Assembly (NCBI RefSeq): GCF_012927125.1
Contig: NZ_JABBFZ010000004.1
Location: forward strand, 1 to 64,000
From: Paraburkholderia antibiotica
GTDB lineage: Bacteria; Pseudomonadota; Gammaproteobacteria; Burkholderiales; Burkholderiaceae
Direction: 5' to 3'
DNA length: 64,000 bases
Position 1 is the first letter of the stretch, and every line of letters starts with the position of its first letter. This document shows, piece after piece, positions 28,901-36,437 of the stretch. Both the position numbers and the translations under genes were made by a program. The notes beneath the pieces are model-generated. The model was not told the origin of the DNA. It saw only the letters and a program-made list of their open reading frames with translations, and did not search any database.

Positions 28901-31900
28901 TCGCTGTCGACTGGCCTGAGCACGACCAACAGCACGGTGGATAGCCTCTCGACGTCCACGTCGACGGGGCTGGCGTCGCTGTCGACTTCGACGTCGACGA
29001 CGGCCAGCTCGCTGTCGACGGGCGTCAGCTCGTTGTCGACCGGCCTGAGCACGACGAACAGCACAGTGGACAGCCTCTCGACCTCCACGTCGACGGCAGT
29101 GGGTTCGCTGTCGACGGGCGTGAACTCGCTGTCGACTGGCCTGAGCACGACCAACAGCACGGTGGATAGCCTCTCGACCTCCACGTCGACCGGTCTGGCT
29201 TCGCTGTCGACCTCGACATCGACGACGGCCAGCTCGCTGTCGACCAGCGTCAATTCGCTGTCGACCGGTCTGAGCACGACGAACAGCACAGTGGACAGCC
29301 TCTCGACGTCCACGTCGACGGCAGTGGGTTCGCTCTCGACGGGTGTGAGCTCGTTGTCGACTGGCCTGAGCACGACCAACAGCACGGTGGATAGCCTCTC
29401 GACCTCCACGTCGACCGGTCTGGCTTCGCTGTCGACCTCGACGTCAACGACGGCCAGCTCGCTGTCGACCAGCGTCAATTCGCTGTCGACCGGTCTGAGC
29501 ACGACGAACAGCACGGTAGACAGCCTCTCGACGTCCACGTCGACGGCGGTGGGTTCGCTCTCGACGGGTGTGAGCTCGTTGTCGACTGGCCTGAGTACGA
29601 CGAACAGCACGGTAGATAGCCTTTCGACGTCTACGTCGACCGGTCTGGCTTCGCTGTCGACCTCGACGTCAACGACGGCCAGCTCGCTGTCGACCGGTCT
29701 GAGCACGACGAACAGCACGGTGGATAGTCTTTCGACGTCCACGTCGACGGGTCTGGCCTCGCTGTCGACCTCGACGTCAACGACGGCCAGCTCGCTGTCG
29801 ACCAGCGTCAATTCGCTGTCGACGGGCCTGAGCACGACCAACAGCACGGTAGACAGCCTCTCGACGTCCACGTCGACGGCGGTGGGTTCGCTGTCGACCG
29901 GCGTCAGCTCGTTGTCGACCGGCCTGAGCACGACCAACAGCACGGTAGACAGCCTCTCGACGTCCACGTCGACGGCAGTGGGTTCGCTGTCGACGGGTGT
30001 CAGCTCGTTGTCGACCGGCCTGAGCACGACGAACAGCACGGTGGACAGCCTCTCGACGTCCACCTCGACGGGTCTGGCTTCACTGTCGACCTCAACCTCG
30101 ACCACAGCCAGCTCGCTGTCGACCGGCGTCGTCTCGCTGTCCACCGGCCTGAGCACGACGAACAGCACGATGACCAGCCTGTCCACGTCGACCTCGACTG
30201 GCCTGAGCTCGCTGTCCACGGGTCTGAGCACGACCAACAGCACCGTAGATAGCCTCTCGAGCTCGACCTCGACCGGCCTGAGCTCGCTGTCGACCGGCGT
30301 CAGCTCGTTGTCCACCGGCCTGAGCACGACCAACAGCACGGTAGACAGCCTCTCGACGTCGACCTCGACCGGCCTGGCCTCACTGTCGACCTCGACGTCG
30401 ACGACAGCCAGCTCGTTGTCGACCAGCGTCAATTCGCTGTCGACCGGTCTGAGCACGACCAACAGCACGGTAGACAGTCTCTCGACGTCCACCTCGACGG
30501 GGCTGGCCTCGCTGTCCACGTCGACCTCGACCGGCATCAGTTCGCTGTCCACCGGCATCGACTCCCTGTCGACCGGCGTCAGCTCGCTGTCCACCGGCCT
30601 GAGCACGACGAACAGCACGATCGACAGCCTCTCGACGTCGACTTCGACCAGCCTCACGTCGCTGTCGACCGGCATCGGTTCGCTGTCCACCGGCCTCAGC
30701 ACGACGTTCAGCAATGTTGCGTCGCTGTCGACCGGGCTCGCCAATTCGGTGCAGTACGACAACCCGCAGCACACCAGCGTCACGCTCGGCGGTGCCGGCG
30801 CGACTGCGCCGGTGACGCTGACCAACGTCGCGGCGGGCGTCAACCCGACCGACGCGGTGAACTTCGGGCAACTGACTTCGCTGTCCACCTCGACGGTCTC
30901 GGGCCTCAGCTCGCTGTCGACCGGTCTGGTCACGACCAACAGCACGTTGAATTCGCTGTCGACGTCGACCTCGACGGGCCTCGGCTCGCTGTCGACGAGC
31001 ATCGCGACCACGAACAGCAACGTCAACTCGCTGTCGACCAGCATCGCGACGACCAACAGCAACGTCAGCATGCTGTCGACCGGCATCGCCAACGGCACTG
31101 TGGGTCTGGTGCAGCAGGTCGGCGGCGCGCCGGGCAATGGCGCGATTACGGTCGGTGCGAGCACCGGCGGCACGGTCGTCGACTTCACCGGCACCGACGG
31201 CGCACGCAAGCTGACCGGCGTCGCGGCGGGTACCAACCCGACCGACGCGGTCAACGTGAGCCAGTTGCAGTCGGTCGCATCGGTGGCGTCGAACGCGGTG
31301 CAGTACGACAACGCGAACCACACCAGCGTGACGCTCGGCGGCACCGGCGCCACCTCGGCCGTCGCGCTGACCAACGTCGCGGCCGGCACGGTCAGCTCGA
31401 CCAGCACCGACGCGATCAACGGCAGCCAGCTGTATCAGCTCGAAAGCCAGTTTGGCGCGCTGGTCACCCAGATGACACCGGCGATGCTGTCGGAAGAGGT
31501 CAGCTCGAAGTACGTCGCGGTGAATTCGACCGGCAGTGCGGCGGTCGCGTCGGGCACCGAATCGGTGTCGATCGGCGGCAACTCGCAGGCGAGCGGCACC
31601 AATGCGGTGGCGCTCGGCTCGGGGTCGCAGGCCACGGCGAACAACGCGACGGCGATCGGGGCGAACGCGGTGGTGTCGGCGACGAACTCGGTCGCGATCG
31701 GCGCGGGTTCGGTCGCGAGCCAGGCCAACACGGTGTCGGTGGGCTCGGTCGGCAACGAGCGGACCATTAGCAACGTGGCGCCAGGCGTGAACCCCACCGA
31801 TGCTGCAAACGTTGCGCAGTTGCAGGGCGTACAGCAGAATATCGACAATGTTGCACGCAACGCCTACTCGGGTATCGCGATGGCCGGTGCGCTGGCCGGG

Positions 31901-32086
31901 CTGCCGCAGGTGGAACAGGGCAAGACGTTCCAGCTGGGCGCCGGTGTCGGTAACTACGGCGGCTATACCGCGCTGGCCGTGGGCGGCAGCGCCCGCGTCA
32001 CCGAGAACACCATCGTCAAGATGGGCGTGAGCGCGACGAACGGCAGCAAGCTGCTGATCAACGCCGGCGTCGGGTATTCCTGGTAA
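22952..32086 (+). CDS. Giant YadA-type trimeric autotransporter adhesin, 3,044 aa
   Basis: This is a type Vc secreted adhesin. An extended signal region (MNKTYRSIWNEALGAWV) leads to cleavage after SPAYA near residue 70. Residues about 200-413 are a YadA-like head of SIAVGTGAAAS-type left-handed beta-roll repeats. A neck (STDAINGSQLYTVAS) follows near 473. Residues about 494-2590 form a stalk of LSTGVSS/LSTSTSTGLAS coiled-coil repeats, broken by a VQYDNPQHTSVTLGG module near 949 and followed by near-copies at about 2596 and 2782. A second short head lies at about 2850-2935. The last 100 residues hold the neck-stalk and four-strand YadA membrane anchor, ending in GVGYSW. The ATG at 22952 is preferred over a GTG one codon earlier. 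Three identical chains should form a fibre anchored in the outer membrane. Glycosyltransferase-like genes surround it. Confidence 0.95.
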   Translation: MNKTYRSIWNEALGAWVAASELDSARGKPNRSAVAAKGERAGPSVGLRLRVMSALVALAAVGGYASPAYAGYGIFINDGTDAACTWTFDAAGVSVMGNYGGSNPTPLGANSMSLGGLGAATPVPTVTNLGGAASTMCVSTDKATQTNRALFYGPSSGVGSNSLSLGGELYVNSGNLGLGGGSSTGAMRIGSTATLAGTSGSNAIAIGAGAGATASGDNSIAVGTGAAASAAGDVAVGEGASAQGGTAFSATAVGFGAKANGQDASAFGNTSRAVANYASAFGNFSSASGANSVAFGNAATASNAAATSIGNFATASGVDSTAIGTGGQSGTYVGPIASGAGATAIGGNTTVGAAAAASDAIAIGGQSSVASAATSGIAIGRGAATTAAYGVAMGDAANASVAGSVALGQNATTTSTLSAVTGGTGTVSNATIGTTTYGTFAGTSSSAGVVSVGKPGAERRIQNVAAGQISASSTDAINGSQLYTVASTVGSSIASLSSSTSTAVGSLSTGVSSLSTGLSTTNSTVSSLSSSTSTAVGSLSTGVSSLSTGLSTTNSTVSSLSSSTSTAVGSLSTGVSSLSTGLSTTNSTVSSLSSSTSTAVGSLSTGVSSLSTGLSTTNSKVSSLSSSTSTAEGSLSTGVNSLSTGLSTTNSTVGSLSTGVSSLSTGLSTTNSNVNSLSTSTSTGLASLSSSTSTTASSLSTGVSSLSTGLSTTNSNVSSLSSSTSTAVGSLSTGVNSLSTGLSTTNSNVNSLSTSTSTGLASLSSSTSTTASSLSTGVSSLSTGLSTTNSNVSSLSSSTSTAVGSLSTGVSSLSTGLSTTNSNVNSLSTSTSTGLASLSSSTSTTASSLSTGVSSLSTGLSTTNSTVGSLSSSTSTAVGSLSTGVGSLSTGLSTTNSTVNSLSSSTSTAVGSLSTGLGSLSTSVGSLSTGLSTTNNTVSSLSSSASTGIANSVQYDNPQHTSVTLGGVGATTPVTLTNVAPGVNPTDAVNVSQLTSLSSSYSTGVGSISTSTSTSISSLSTSLSTTNSTVDSLSTSTSTGLASLSTSTSTTASSLSTGVGSLSTGLSTTNSTVDSLSTSTSTGLVSLSTSTSTTASSLSTGVGSLSTGLSTTNSTVDSLSTSTSTGLASLSTSTSTTASSLSTGVSSLSTGLSTTNSTVDSLSTSTSTGLASLSTSTSTTASSLSTGVGSLSTGLSTTNSTVDSLSTSTSTGLASLSTSTSTTASSLSTGVGSLSTGLSTTNSTVDSLSTSTSTGLASLSTSTSTTASSLSTGVSSLSTGLSTTNSTVDSLSTSTSTGLASLSTSTSTTASSLSTGVSSLSTGLSTTNSTVDSLSTSTSTGLASLSTSTSTTASSLSTSVNSLSTGLSTTNSTVDSLSTSTSTAVGSLSTGVSSLSTGLSTTNSTVDSLSTSTSTGLASLSTSTSTTASSLSTGVSSLSTGLSTTNSTVDSLSTSTSTGLASLSTSTSTTASSLSTGVSSLSTGLSTTNSTVDSLSTSTSTGLASLSTSTSTTASSLSTGVSSLSTGLSTTNSTVDSLSTSTSTGLVSLSTSTSTTASSLSTGVSSLSTGLSTTNSTVDSLSTSTSTAVGSLSTGVNSLSTGLSTTNSTVDSLSTSTSTGLASLSTSTSTTASSLSTSVNSLSTGLSTTNSTVDSLSTSTSTGLASLSTSTSTTASSLSTGVSSLSTGLSTTNSTVDSLSTSTSTAVGSLSTGVSSLSTGLSTTNSTVDSLSTSTSTAVGSLSTGVNSLSTGLSTTNSTVDSLSTSTSTGLASLSTSTSTTASSLSTSVNSLSTGLSTTNSTVDSLSTSTSTGLASLSTSTSTTASSLSTGVSSLSTGLSTTNSTVDSLSTSTSTAVGSLSTGVNSLSTGLSTTNSTVDSLSTSTSTGLASLSTSTSTTASSLSTSVNSLSTGLSTTNSTVDSLSTSTSTAVGSLSTGVNSLSTGLSTTNSTVDSLSTSTSTGLASLSTSTSTTASSLSTSVNSLSTGLSTTNSTVDSLSTSTSTGLASLSTSTSTTASSLSTGVSSLSTGLSTTNSTVDSLSTSTSTAVGSLSTGVNSLSTGLSTTNSTVDSLSTSTSTGLASLSTSTSTTASSLSTSVNSLSTGLSTTNSTVDSLSTSTSTAVGSLSTGVSSLSTGLSTTNSTVDSLSTSTSTGLASLSTSTSTTASSLSTSVNSLSTGLSTTNSTVDSLSTSTSTAVGSLSTGVSSLSTGLSTTNSTVDSLSTSTSTGLASLSTSTSTTASSLSTGLSTTNSTVDSLSTSTSTGLASLSTSTSTTASSLSTSVNSLSTGLSTTNSTVDSLSTSTSTAVGSLSTGVSSLSTGLSTTNSTVDSLSTSTSTAVGSLSTGVSSLSTGLSTTNSTVDSLSTSTSTGLASLSTSTSTTASSLSTGVVSLSTGLSTTNSTMTSLSTSTSTGLSSLSTGLSTTNSTVDSLSSSTSTGLSSLSTGVSSLSTGLSTTNSTVDSLSTSTSTGLASLSTSTSTTASSLSTSVNSLSTGLSTTNSTVDSLSTSTSTGLASLSTSTSTGISSLSTGIDSLSTGVSSLSTGLSTTNSTIDSLSTSTSTSLTSLSTGIGSLSTGLSTTFSNVASLSTGLANSVQYDNPQHTSVTLGGAGATAPVTLTNVAAGVNPTDAVNFGQLTSLSTSTVSGLSSLSTGLVTTNSTLNSLSTSTSTGLGSLSTSIATTNSNVNSLSTSIATTNSNVSMLSTGIANGTVGLVQQVGGAPGNGAITVGASTGGTVVDFTGTDGARKLTGVAAGTNPTDAVNVSQLQSVASVASNAVQYDNANHTSVTLGGTGATSAVALTNVAAGTVSSTSTDAINGSQLYQLESQFGALVTQMTPAMLSEEVSSKYVAVNSTGSAAVASGTESVSIGGNSQASGTNAVALGSGSQATANNATAIGANAVVSATNSVAIGAGSVASQANTVSVGSVGNERTISNVAPGVNPTDAANVAQLQGVQQNIDNVARNAYSGIAMAGALAGLPQVEQGKTFQLGAGVGNYGGYTALAVGGSARVTENTIVKMGVSATNGSKLLINAGVGYSW
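24427..25790 (+). repeat. First stalk repeat block of the adhesin (SSLSSSTSTAVGS type)
   Basis: About 1.36 kb of near-identical in-frame repeats within the adhesin gene. The main unit is 96 bp (32 codons), built from an 11-residue piece (LSSSTSTAVGS), a 7-residue piece (LSTGVSS) and a 14-residue piece (LSTGLSTTNSTVSS). Longer 129-bp variants are interspersed. It is separated from the larger array by the VQYDN module. Confidence 0.85.
26036..30166 (+). repeat. Main stalk array: 35 tandem 32/43-codon units
   Basis: Counting units in the translation gives 23 long units of 43 codons (129 bp), 11 short units of 32 codons (96 bp) and one of 36 codons, which sum to exactly 4,131 bp, the length of this interval. 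Long units are 11+11+7+14 residues, short ones 11+7+14, so the array mixes hendecads and heptads, as in coiled coils. Each unit starts TVDSLSTSTST. Copies are almost identical in DNA, which makes length change by recombination likely and assembly from short reads unreliable. Confidence 0.92.
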
Positions 32087-32136
32087 GCGGCACGCGGCGA
32101 GGCAGACGCGGCGCGGTTTGCCTCGCGGTGCAGGAC

Positions 32137-32174
32137 AAAGGCAGGCTCTTGCGGCAACGCGGGAGCCTGTCTTT
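32137..32174 (+). terminator. Hairpin after the adhesin gene
   Basis: A 12-bp stem with one G-U pair (AAAGGCAGGCTC / GAGCCTGTCTTT) and a 14-nt loop starts 50 bp after the adhesin stop codon and ends 18 bp before the first DUF2827 gene. The 3' arm ends in TTT but the U-tract is short, so partial termination that lowers expression of the downstream genes is more likely than a full stop. Confidence 0.5.
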
Positions 32175-32192
32175 ACAACTTATGAACTGAAC

Positions 32193-33359
32193 ATGCGCAT
32201 CGGGATCTCCGTCCTTACTCATGCCGGCCAGAACATCTGGCAGAACGGTCTTGGGCAGAACGTCATCTTTCTGGCCGAGCTGTTTCAACGCCTGCCGTTC
32301 GTGCAATCCGTTGTCCTGATCGATGCGGGCGACCAGGCGGCGATGCCGCCGCAGGTCGACACGAACGCGAAGGCGCTGCGCGTGATGACCCGCGCCGACG
32401 CGACCGATCAGGTCGACGTCATCTTCGAAATGGGCGGCGCGCTCGACGTGCAATGGCTCGATCTGATGCGCAAGCGCGGCAAGAAGGTGGTGTTCTATTG
32501 CTGCGGGCAGCCGTTTGTCGCGCTGGCCGAACCGGCCGTATTCGATAAGCCCACCCATGCGTCGCGCCCGGATCGCTGCGACGAAGTCTGGTATCTGCCG
32601 AAAGACGCGGCGTTCGCGCCGATGCTGCGCATGCTGCATCGTTGCGACGTCCACGAGGTGCCGTTCATCTGGCATCCGCAATTCATCGAGCAGCGCATTC
32701 GGGAAGTCGCGGACATCACCGGGCTGCACTATGGTTTCAAGGCAAGCGAGGGAAGTGGGGCCGGCACTGACGCCGCGCGCGGTTTGCGCGTCGCGATCTT
32801 CGAGCCGAACATCTCGGTCGTGAAGACATCGAGTGTGCCGATGCTGATCTGCGAGGAAGCCTATCGCGCCGATCCGAACTCGGTGCGCATGATGCATGTG
32901 CTGAACACGCTGCACATGAAAGATCATCCGACCATGCTGTATCTCGCGAACTCGCTGAACCTCGTGCGCGAGCACAAGGCGACGTTTCATGGGCGCCACG
33001 ATATCGTCGGCTTCATGGTGCAGCATGCGGACACGGTCGTCTCGCACCAGTGGCAGAACGAGCAGAACTACAGCTACCTCGATGCGCTGTACGGCGACTA
33101 TCCGCTGATCCACAACTCCGCGTGGCTGAAAGACGCCGGCTACTATTACCCGGCCTTTGAAATCCGCCAGGGCGCGGCGCAATTGCGGCAGGCGCTCCAG
33201 CAGCACGCGGCGCAGCTCGACGACTATCGCGCGCGCTCGCAACGCGTGTTCGACGCGGTCGATCCGTTCAGCCAGCGCAATCTCGATGCGCACGCCGAGC
33301 GGCTGCTGCATCTGTGCCGCGGCACGACCTTTATCGCCAACCGCCCGAGCCATTCATGA
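32193..33359 (+). CDS. DUF2827 protein, probable glycosyltransferase (copy 1)
   Basis: A 388-residue cytoplasmic protein that I place in the DUF2827 family from its start (RIGISVLTHAGQNIWQNGLG). The C-terminal half has a GT-B-like donor-site pattern: VAIFEPNISVVKTSSVPMLI, TVVSHQWQNEQNYSYLDAL and YGDYPLIHNSAWLKDAGYYY. The ATG at 32193 starts just at the conserved region; an in-frame start at 32118 would lie in the hairpin area. It is the first of three paralogues directly after the giant adhesin and overlaps the next by ATGA. A role in adhesin glycosylation is inference from context and fold features. Confidence 0.78.
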   Translation: MRIGISVLTHAGQNIWQNGLGQNVIFLAELFQRLPFVQSVVLIDAGDQAAMPPQVDTNAKALRVMTRADATDQVDVIFEMGGALDVQWLDLMRKRGKKVVFYCCGQPFVALAEPAVFDKPTHASRPDRCDEVWYLPKDAAFAPMLRMLHRCDVHEVPFIWHPQFIEQRIREVADITGLHYGFKASEGSGAGTDAARGLRVAIFEPNISVVKTSSVPMLICEEAYRADPNSVRMMHVLNTLHMKDHPTMLYLANSLNLVREHKATFHGRHDIVGFMVQHADTVVSHQWQNEQNYSYLDALYGDYPLIHNSAWLKDAGYYYPAFEIRQGAAQLRQALQQHAAQLDDYRARSQRVFDAVDPFSQRNLDAHAERLLHLCRGTTFIANRPSHS

Positions 33360-34510
33360 ACTCCGCATCAAGCCCATTGTCCGGTGCCCGCAAGCTGCGG
33401 GTCGGCGTGTCGATTTTTGTGCGCAAGGGCGAGCAGTCGCTGTGGGAAAACGGCATCTACCAGAACTGTATTTTCCTGGTGATGCTGCTGATGCGCTCGC
33501 CGCTCGTCGAGTCGACCTGCCTCGTGGCGGGCGGCGGTGGCGGCGAACCCGCCGACGCGAAGAAGTTTCTCGCCGATTCGCCGGTGCCGCTGATCGACAT
33601 GAACGAAGCGGCGAACACGCTCGATGTGATGATCGAAATGAGCGCGCAGCTGTCGCGCGAATGGGTTATCGCGTTTCGCGAGCGCGGCGGCAAGGTCGTG
33701 TCGATGCGGGTCGGCAACGACTACGTGATCGACATCGAGCGGATGGTGTTCGACAAATCCCACGGACTGCTGATTACCGGCGCGCCTTATCATGAGATCT
33801 GGACGCTGCCCGAGTACGAGGTGACCTGTCAGCCGTATTTCGAAAGCCTGTTCCGCTGCCCGGTGCGGCTGATGCCTCATCTGTGGAGTCCGCTGGTACT
33901 GGAGCGCGAAGCGGCGAAGCTGCCGGAGGGCAAGCGCTTCGGCTACCAGCCGGGTCGCCGGCGTTGGCGCGCGGGCGTGTTCGAGCCGAACATCTGCATG
34001 GTGAAAACGAGCTACGTGCCGTTGCTCGCCTGCGAGGCCGCGCATCGCGACAATCCGGACATGCTCGAACACGTGTTCGCCTACAACACGTTTCATCTGA
34101 AGGAGCACGTGGGCTTCCACGGCTTCGCGCGCAGCCTCGATATCGTGCGGCATGGGCTCGCGTCGTTCGAGGGGCGCTTTCCGTTCTGTCAGGTGGTCGC
34201 GTCGGACGTCGACGTGGTCGTGAGCCATCAGTGGGAAAACGCGCAGAATTACGTCTACTACGAAGCGCTGTACGGCGGCTATCCGTTGATCCACAATTCG
34301 CATCTGATCGGCGACTGCGGGTATCGCTATCATGGGTTCGATTGCGAGGAGGGCGGTCAGGCACTGCAGCGCGCGTATGCCGAGCACGACGCCAATTTCG
34401 ATGCGTACCGGCGCACCGCGAATGCACTCATCGCGCAACTCGACCCGGAAAGCGACGCTAACGTCGCCCTTTATACCGACGCCATCGCCAGGCTTTTCGA
34501 TCCCAGCTAA
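33356..34510 (+). CDS. DUF2827 protein, probable glycosyltransferase (copy 2)
   Basis: A 384-residue paralogue of the preceding gene (LRVGVSIFVRKGEQSLWENG at the start, VFEPNICMVKTSYVPLLACE, VVVSHQWENAQNYVYYEALY and GGYPLIHNSHLIGDCGYRY). Its ATG overlaps the preceding stop (ATGA), so the two are translated together. Divergence between the copies is substantial, which suggests separate substrate or linkage specificities rather than a recent duplication. Confidence 0.78.
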   Translation: MNSASSPLSGARKLRVGVSIFVRKGEQSLWENGIYQNCIFLVMLLMRSPLVESTCLVAGGGGGEPADAKKFLADSPVPLIDMNEAANTLDVMIEMSAQLSREWVIAFRERGGKVVSMRVGNDYVIDIERMVFDKSHGLLITGAPYHEIWTLPEYEVTCQPYFESLFRCPVRLMPHLWSPLVLEREAAKLPEGKRFGYQPGRRRWRAGVFEPNICMVKTSYVPLLACEAAHRDNPDMLEHVFAYNTFHLKEHVGFHGFARSLDIVRHGLASFEGRFPFCQVVASDVDVVVSHQWENAQNYVYYEALYGGYPLIHNSHLIGDCGYRYHGFDCEEGGQALQRAYAEHDANFDAYRRTANALIAQLDPESDANVALYTDAIARLFDPS

Positions 34511-34560
34511 GGCCGGCCGGCGTTGCTCGACTCTTATCGACACAGGCGGCGAAATCAGTC

Positions 34561-35139
34561 ATGAACAGGTTCAGTCCACGCGCAACGACCGTCGGCAAAC
34601 TGCTGGCCGCGGGCGCGCTTCTGTCGACGCTTGCGGCGTCTTTCCCGGCGGCGTTCGCACAGGGCGTGCTGGTGCCGCAGGCCGACCAGGGGCCGCGCAA
34701 TTCGCTGATGCAGGCAGCCAGTGCGATCGGCGCGCGACAATGCGCGCCGGCGCTCAACGAGTTGTCGTCGCTGGGCGTGAAAGGCACCACCAATAACGAC
34801 GTGCTGTTCGACTGGGATCGCGCGCGCGGCGGCAATAGCGCGATTTTTTCGCTGATCGGACTGGAGTCGGCGAACGGCAATGCGGCGATGTCGCTGACCG
34901 GTGTGCCCGAGGCGGATGGTTCGTGCTCGGTGTCGGCCGAGCGCATTTCGGTCGAGCCAGCCGATTGCGCGGCGGTGGCCCGCAAGCAGTTGCCCGGTTA
35001 TCAGGGCACGCGCCTGCTGTCGCATATGATGGTCTATACAGACGGCAAAACGCCGGGCTCGTCGGTGTCGCTGATCGATTCGAAGCCGGGCTGTCTGGTG
35101 ATTCGCCGCTATGTGATGTTTCGCAAGGCGCAGCAGTAA
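34561..35139 (+). CDS. Secreted protein with four cysteines, adhesin-locus partner of unknown function
   Basis: A 192-residue protein with a signal peptide (LLAAGALLSTLAASFPAAFA, cleavage near residue 33). The mature part has four cysteines (in RQCAP, GSCSV, PADCAAV and PGCLV), which could form two disulfides in the periplasm. I recognise no domain. It sits between two DUF2827 genes in the same direction, so it is probably made together with the adhesin. A chaperone or assembly role for the adhesin, analogous to SadB for SadA, is possible but speculative. No lipobox is visible. Confidence 0.7.
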   Translation: MNRFSPRATTVGKLLAAGALLSTLAASFPAAFAQGVLVPQADQGPRNSLMQAASAIGARQCAPALNELSSLGVKGTTNNDVLFDWDRARGGNSAIFSLIGLESANGNAAMSLTGVPEADGSCSVSAERISVEPADCAAVARKQLPGYQGTRLLSHMMVYTDGKTPGSSVSLIDSKPGCLVIRRYVMFRKAQQ

Positions 35140-35218
35140 GCAACAGCACGTCAATGCAGTCGGGTGACTGTAGCAGGGCCCGGCGTGAAACCGGAACAAT
35201 CGCGGGGAAAATCAGATC

Positions 35219-36346
35219 ATGAACGGCTTGCGTATCGGCATCACCATTGGCTTGCATCAGCCGAACGAAACGCTCTGGAATAACGGCATCAAACAGAACG
35301 CGGCGTTTCTCGCGGATGCATTGCGTCATTGTCCGAACGTGGCGTCGGTGGCGCTCGTCAATACGACCGCGGTGCCGATTACGCCGGCGCTGCCGTGGGA
35401 CCAGACGCGCTTTCCGACCATCACGTTCGACGCCGCCAAAGACGCGCTCGACGTGCTGATCGAACTCGGCGGTCAGGTCAACGCGGTGCAAACCGACTAT
35501 CTGAAGCAGCGCGGCGTGCGGCTCGTGTCGTATTGCTGCGGCTTCGAGTACATCCATGCGATGGAATCGGTGCTGTTTCGCAAGCCGACCTGGGGCGAGA
35601 ACCTGTTCGTCAACCAGCGCTATGACGATATCTGGATGATCCCGCAGGTCGACCATATCAGCCGCTCGTATTTCGAGGTGCTGCGCCGGCAGACCGCGCG
35701 GGCGGTGCCGTTCGTCTGGAGTCCGATGTTTCTCGACGAGCGCGTGAAGCACCTCGCGAACGCGGGCGTCTACCAGCCGCGCAGCGGTGCGAAGCGTCTG
35801 AGCGTGATGGAGCCGAACATCAACGTGGTGAAGTTCTGTCTCTATCCGGCGCTGATCGCGGAGCTCGTCTACCGGCAGCGGCCGGATAGCGTCGCGTTGT
35901 TGCAGGTCACCAATGCGGACGGCATTGCGCGTGAAAGCAAGGAATTCATCGCGCTGATGAACCAGCTCGACATCGTGCGCAATCACAAGGCCGTGTTTCT
36001 CGGGCGGCACGAAACGCCGGTGTTTCTGGCGGAGAACACCGATATCGTGATCTCCCATCAGCTCGAAAACCCGCTCAATTACTTCTACCTCGAAGTGTGC
36101 TGGCAGGGCTATCCGCTCGTGCACAACGCGCATCTGTGCACGGACCTCGGTTACTACTATCGGGGCAACGACGTGGAAGAGGGCGCGCGCAAGGTGGTCG
36201 AGGCGATCGAAAGTCATGACGCGCATGCGTCGTGGTATCGCGAGAAGCAACGCGCCGCGATTGCCCGTTATCTGCCGGACGATCGCCAACTGGTCGCTAC
36301 CTATGCCGCGTTGCTCGACGATCTGATCGCGCGGCCGTTGCGATAG
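35219..36346 (+). CDS. DUF2827 protein, probable glycosyltransferase (copy 3)
   Basis: A 375-residue third paralogue (LRIGITIGLHQPNETLWNNG; LSVMEPNINVVKFCLYPALI; IVISHQLENPLNYFYLEVCW; GYPLVHNAHLCTDLGYYYRG). It keeps the EPN and SHQ blocks of the other copies but replaces the KTS after EPNIxVV with KFC. GGGGA precedes the ATG. It is separated from copy 2 by the secreted-protein gene. Confidence 0.78.
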   Translation: MNGLRIGITIGLHQPNETLWNNGIKQNAAFLADALRHCPNVASVALVNTTAVPITPALPWDQTRFPTITFDAAKDALDVLIELGGQVNAVQTDYLKQRGVRLVSYCCGFEYIHAMESVLFRKPTWGENLFVNQRYDDIWMIPQVDHISRSYFEVLRRQTARAVPFVWSPMFLDERVKHLANAGVYQPRSGAKRLSVMEPNINVVKFCLYPALIAELVYRQRPDSVALLQVTNADGIARESKEFIALMNQLDIVRNHKAVFLGRHETPVFLAENTDIVISHQLENPLNYFYLEVCWQGYPLVHNAHLCTDLGYYYRGNDVEEGARKVVEAIESHDAHASWYREKQRAAIARYLPDDRQLVATYAALLDDLIARPLR

Positions 36347-36437
36347 TCGCCGGGAGAGCGTCGCGGAGTCCACCGCGAGTGACCGATCCGCTCGCGCGCG
36401 CGTTTGCGCGCGCATCCGTCTGCCAGGGTCTTGCATC

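Noticed and set aside
24427-30720. Long tandem DNA repeats that could suggest a CRISPR array or satellite.
   Set aside because: Units are in frame, have no spacers, are 96 or 129 bp long, and encode coiled-coil protein repeats. No cas genes are nearby.
25951-31419. An 1,822-codon open frame on the minus strand antisense to the adhesin stalk, with a second one (588 codons) at 24115-25881.
   Set aside because: They mirror the tandem repeats: the repeat unit happens to lack stop codons in that frame. The translation is a repeated RPVDSEL-type chain with no start signal or known domain, and the plus frame encodes a clear autotransporter.
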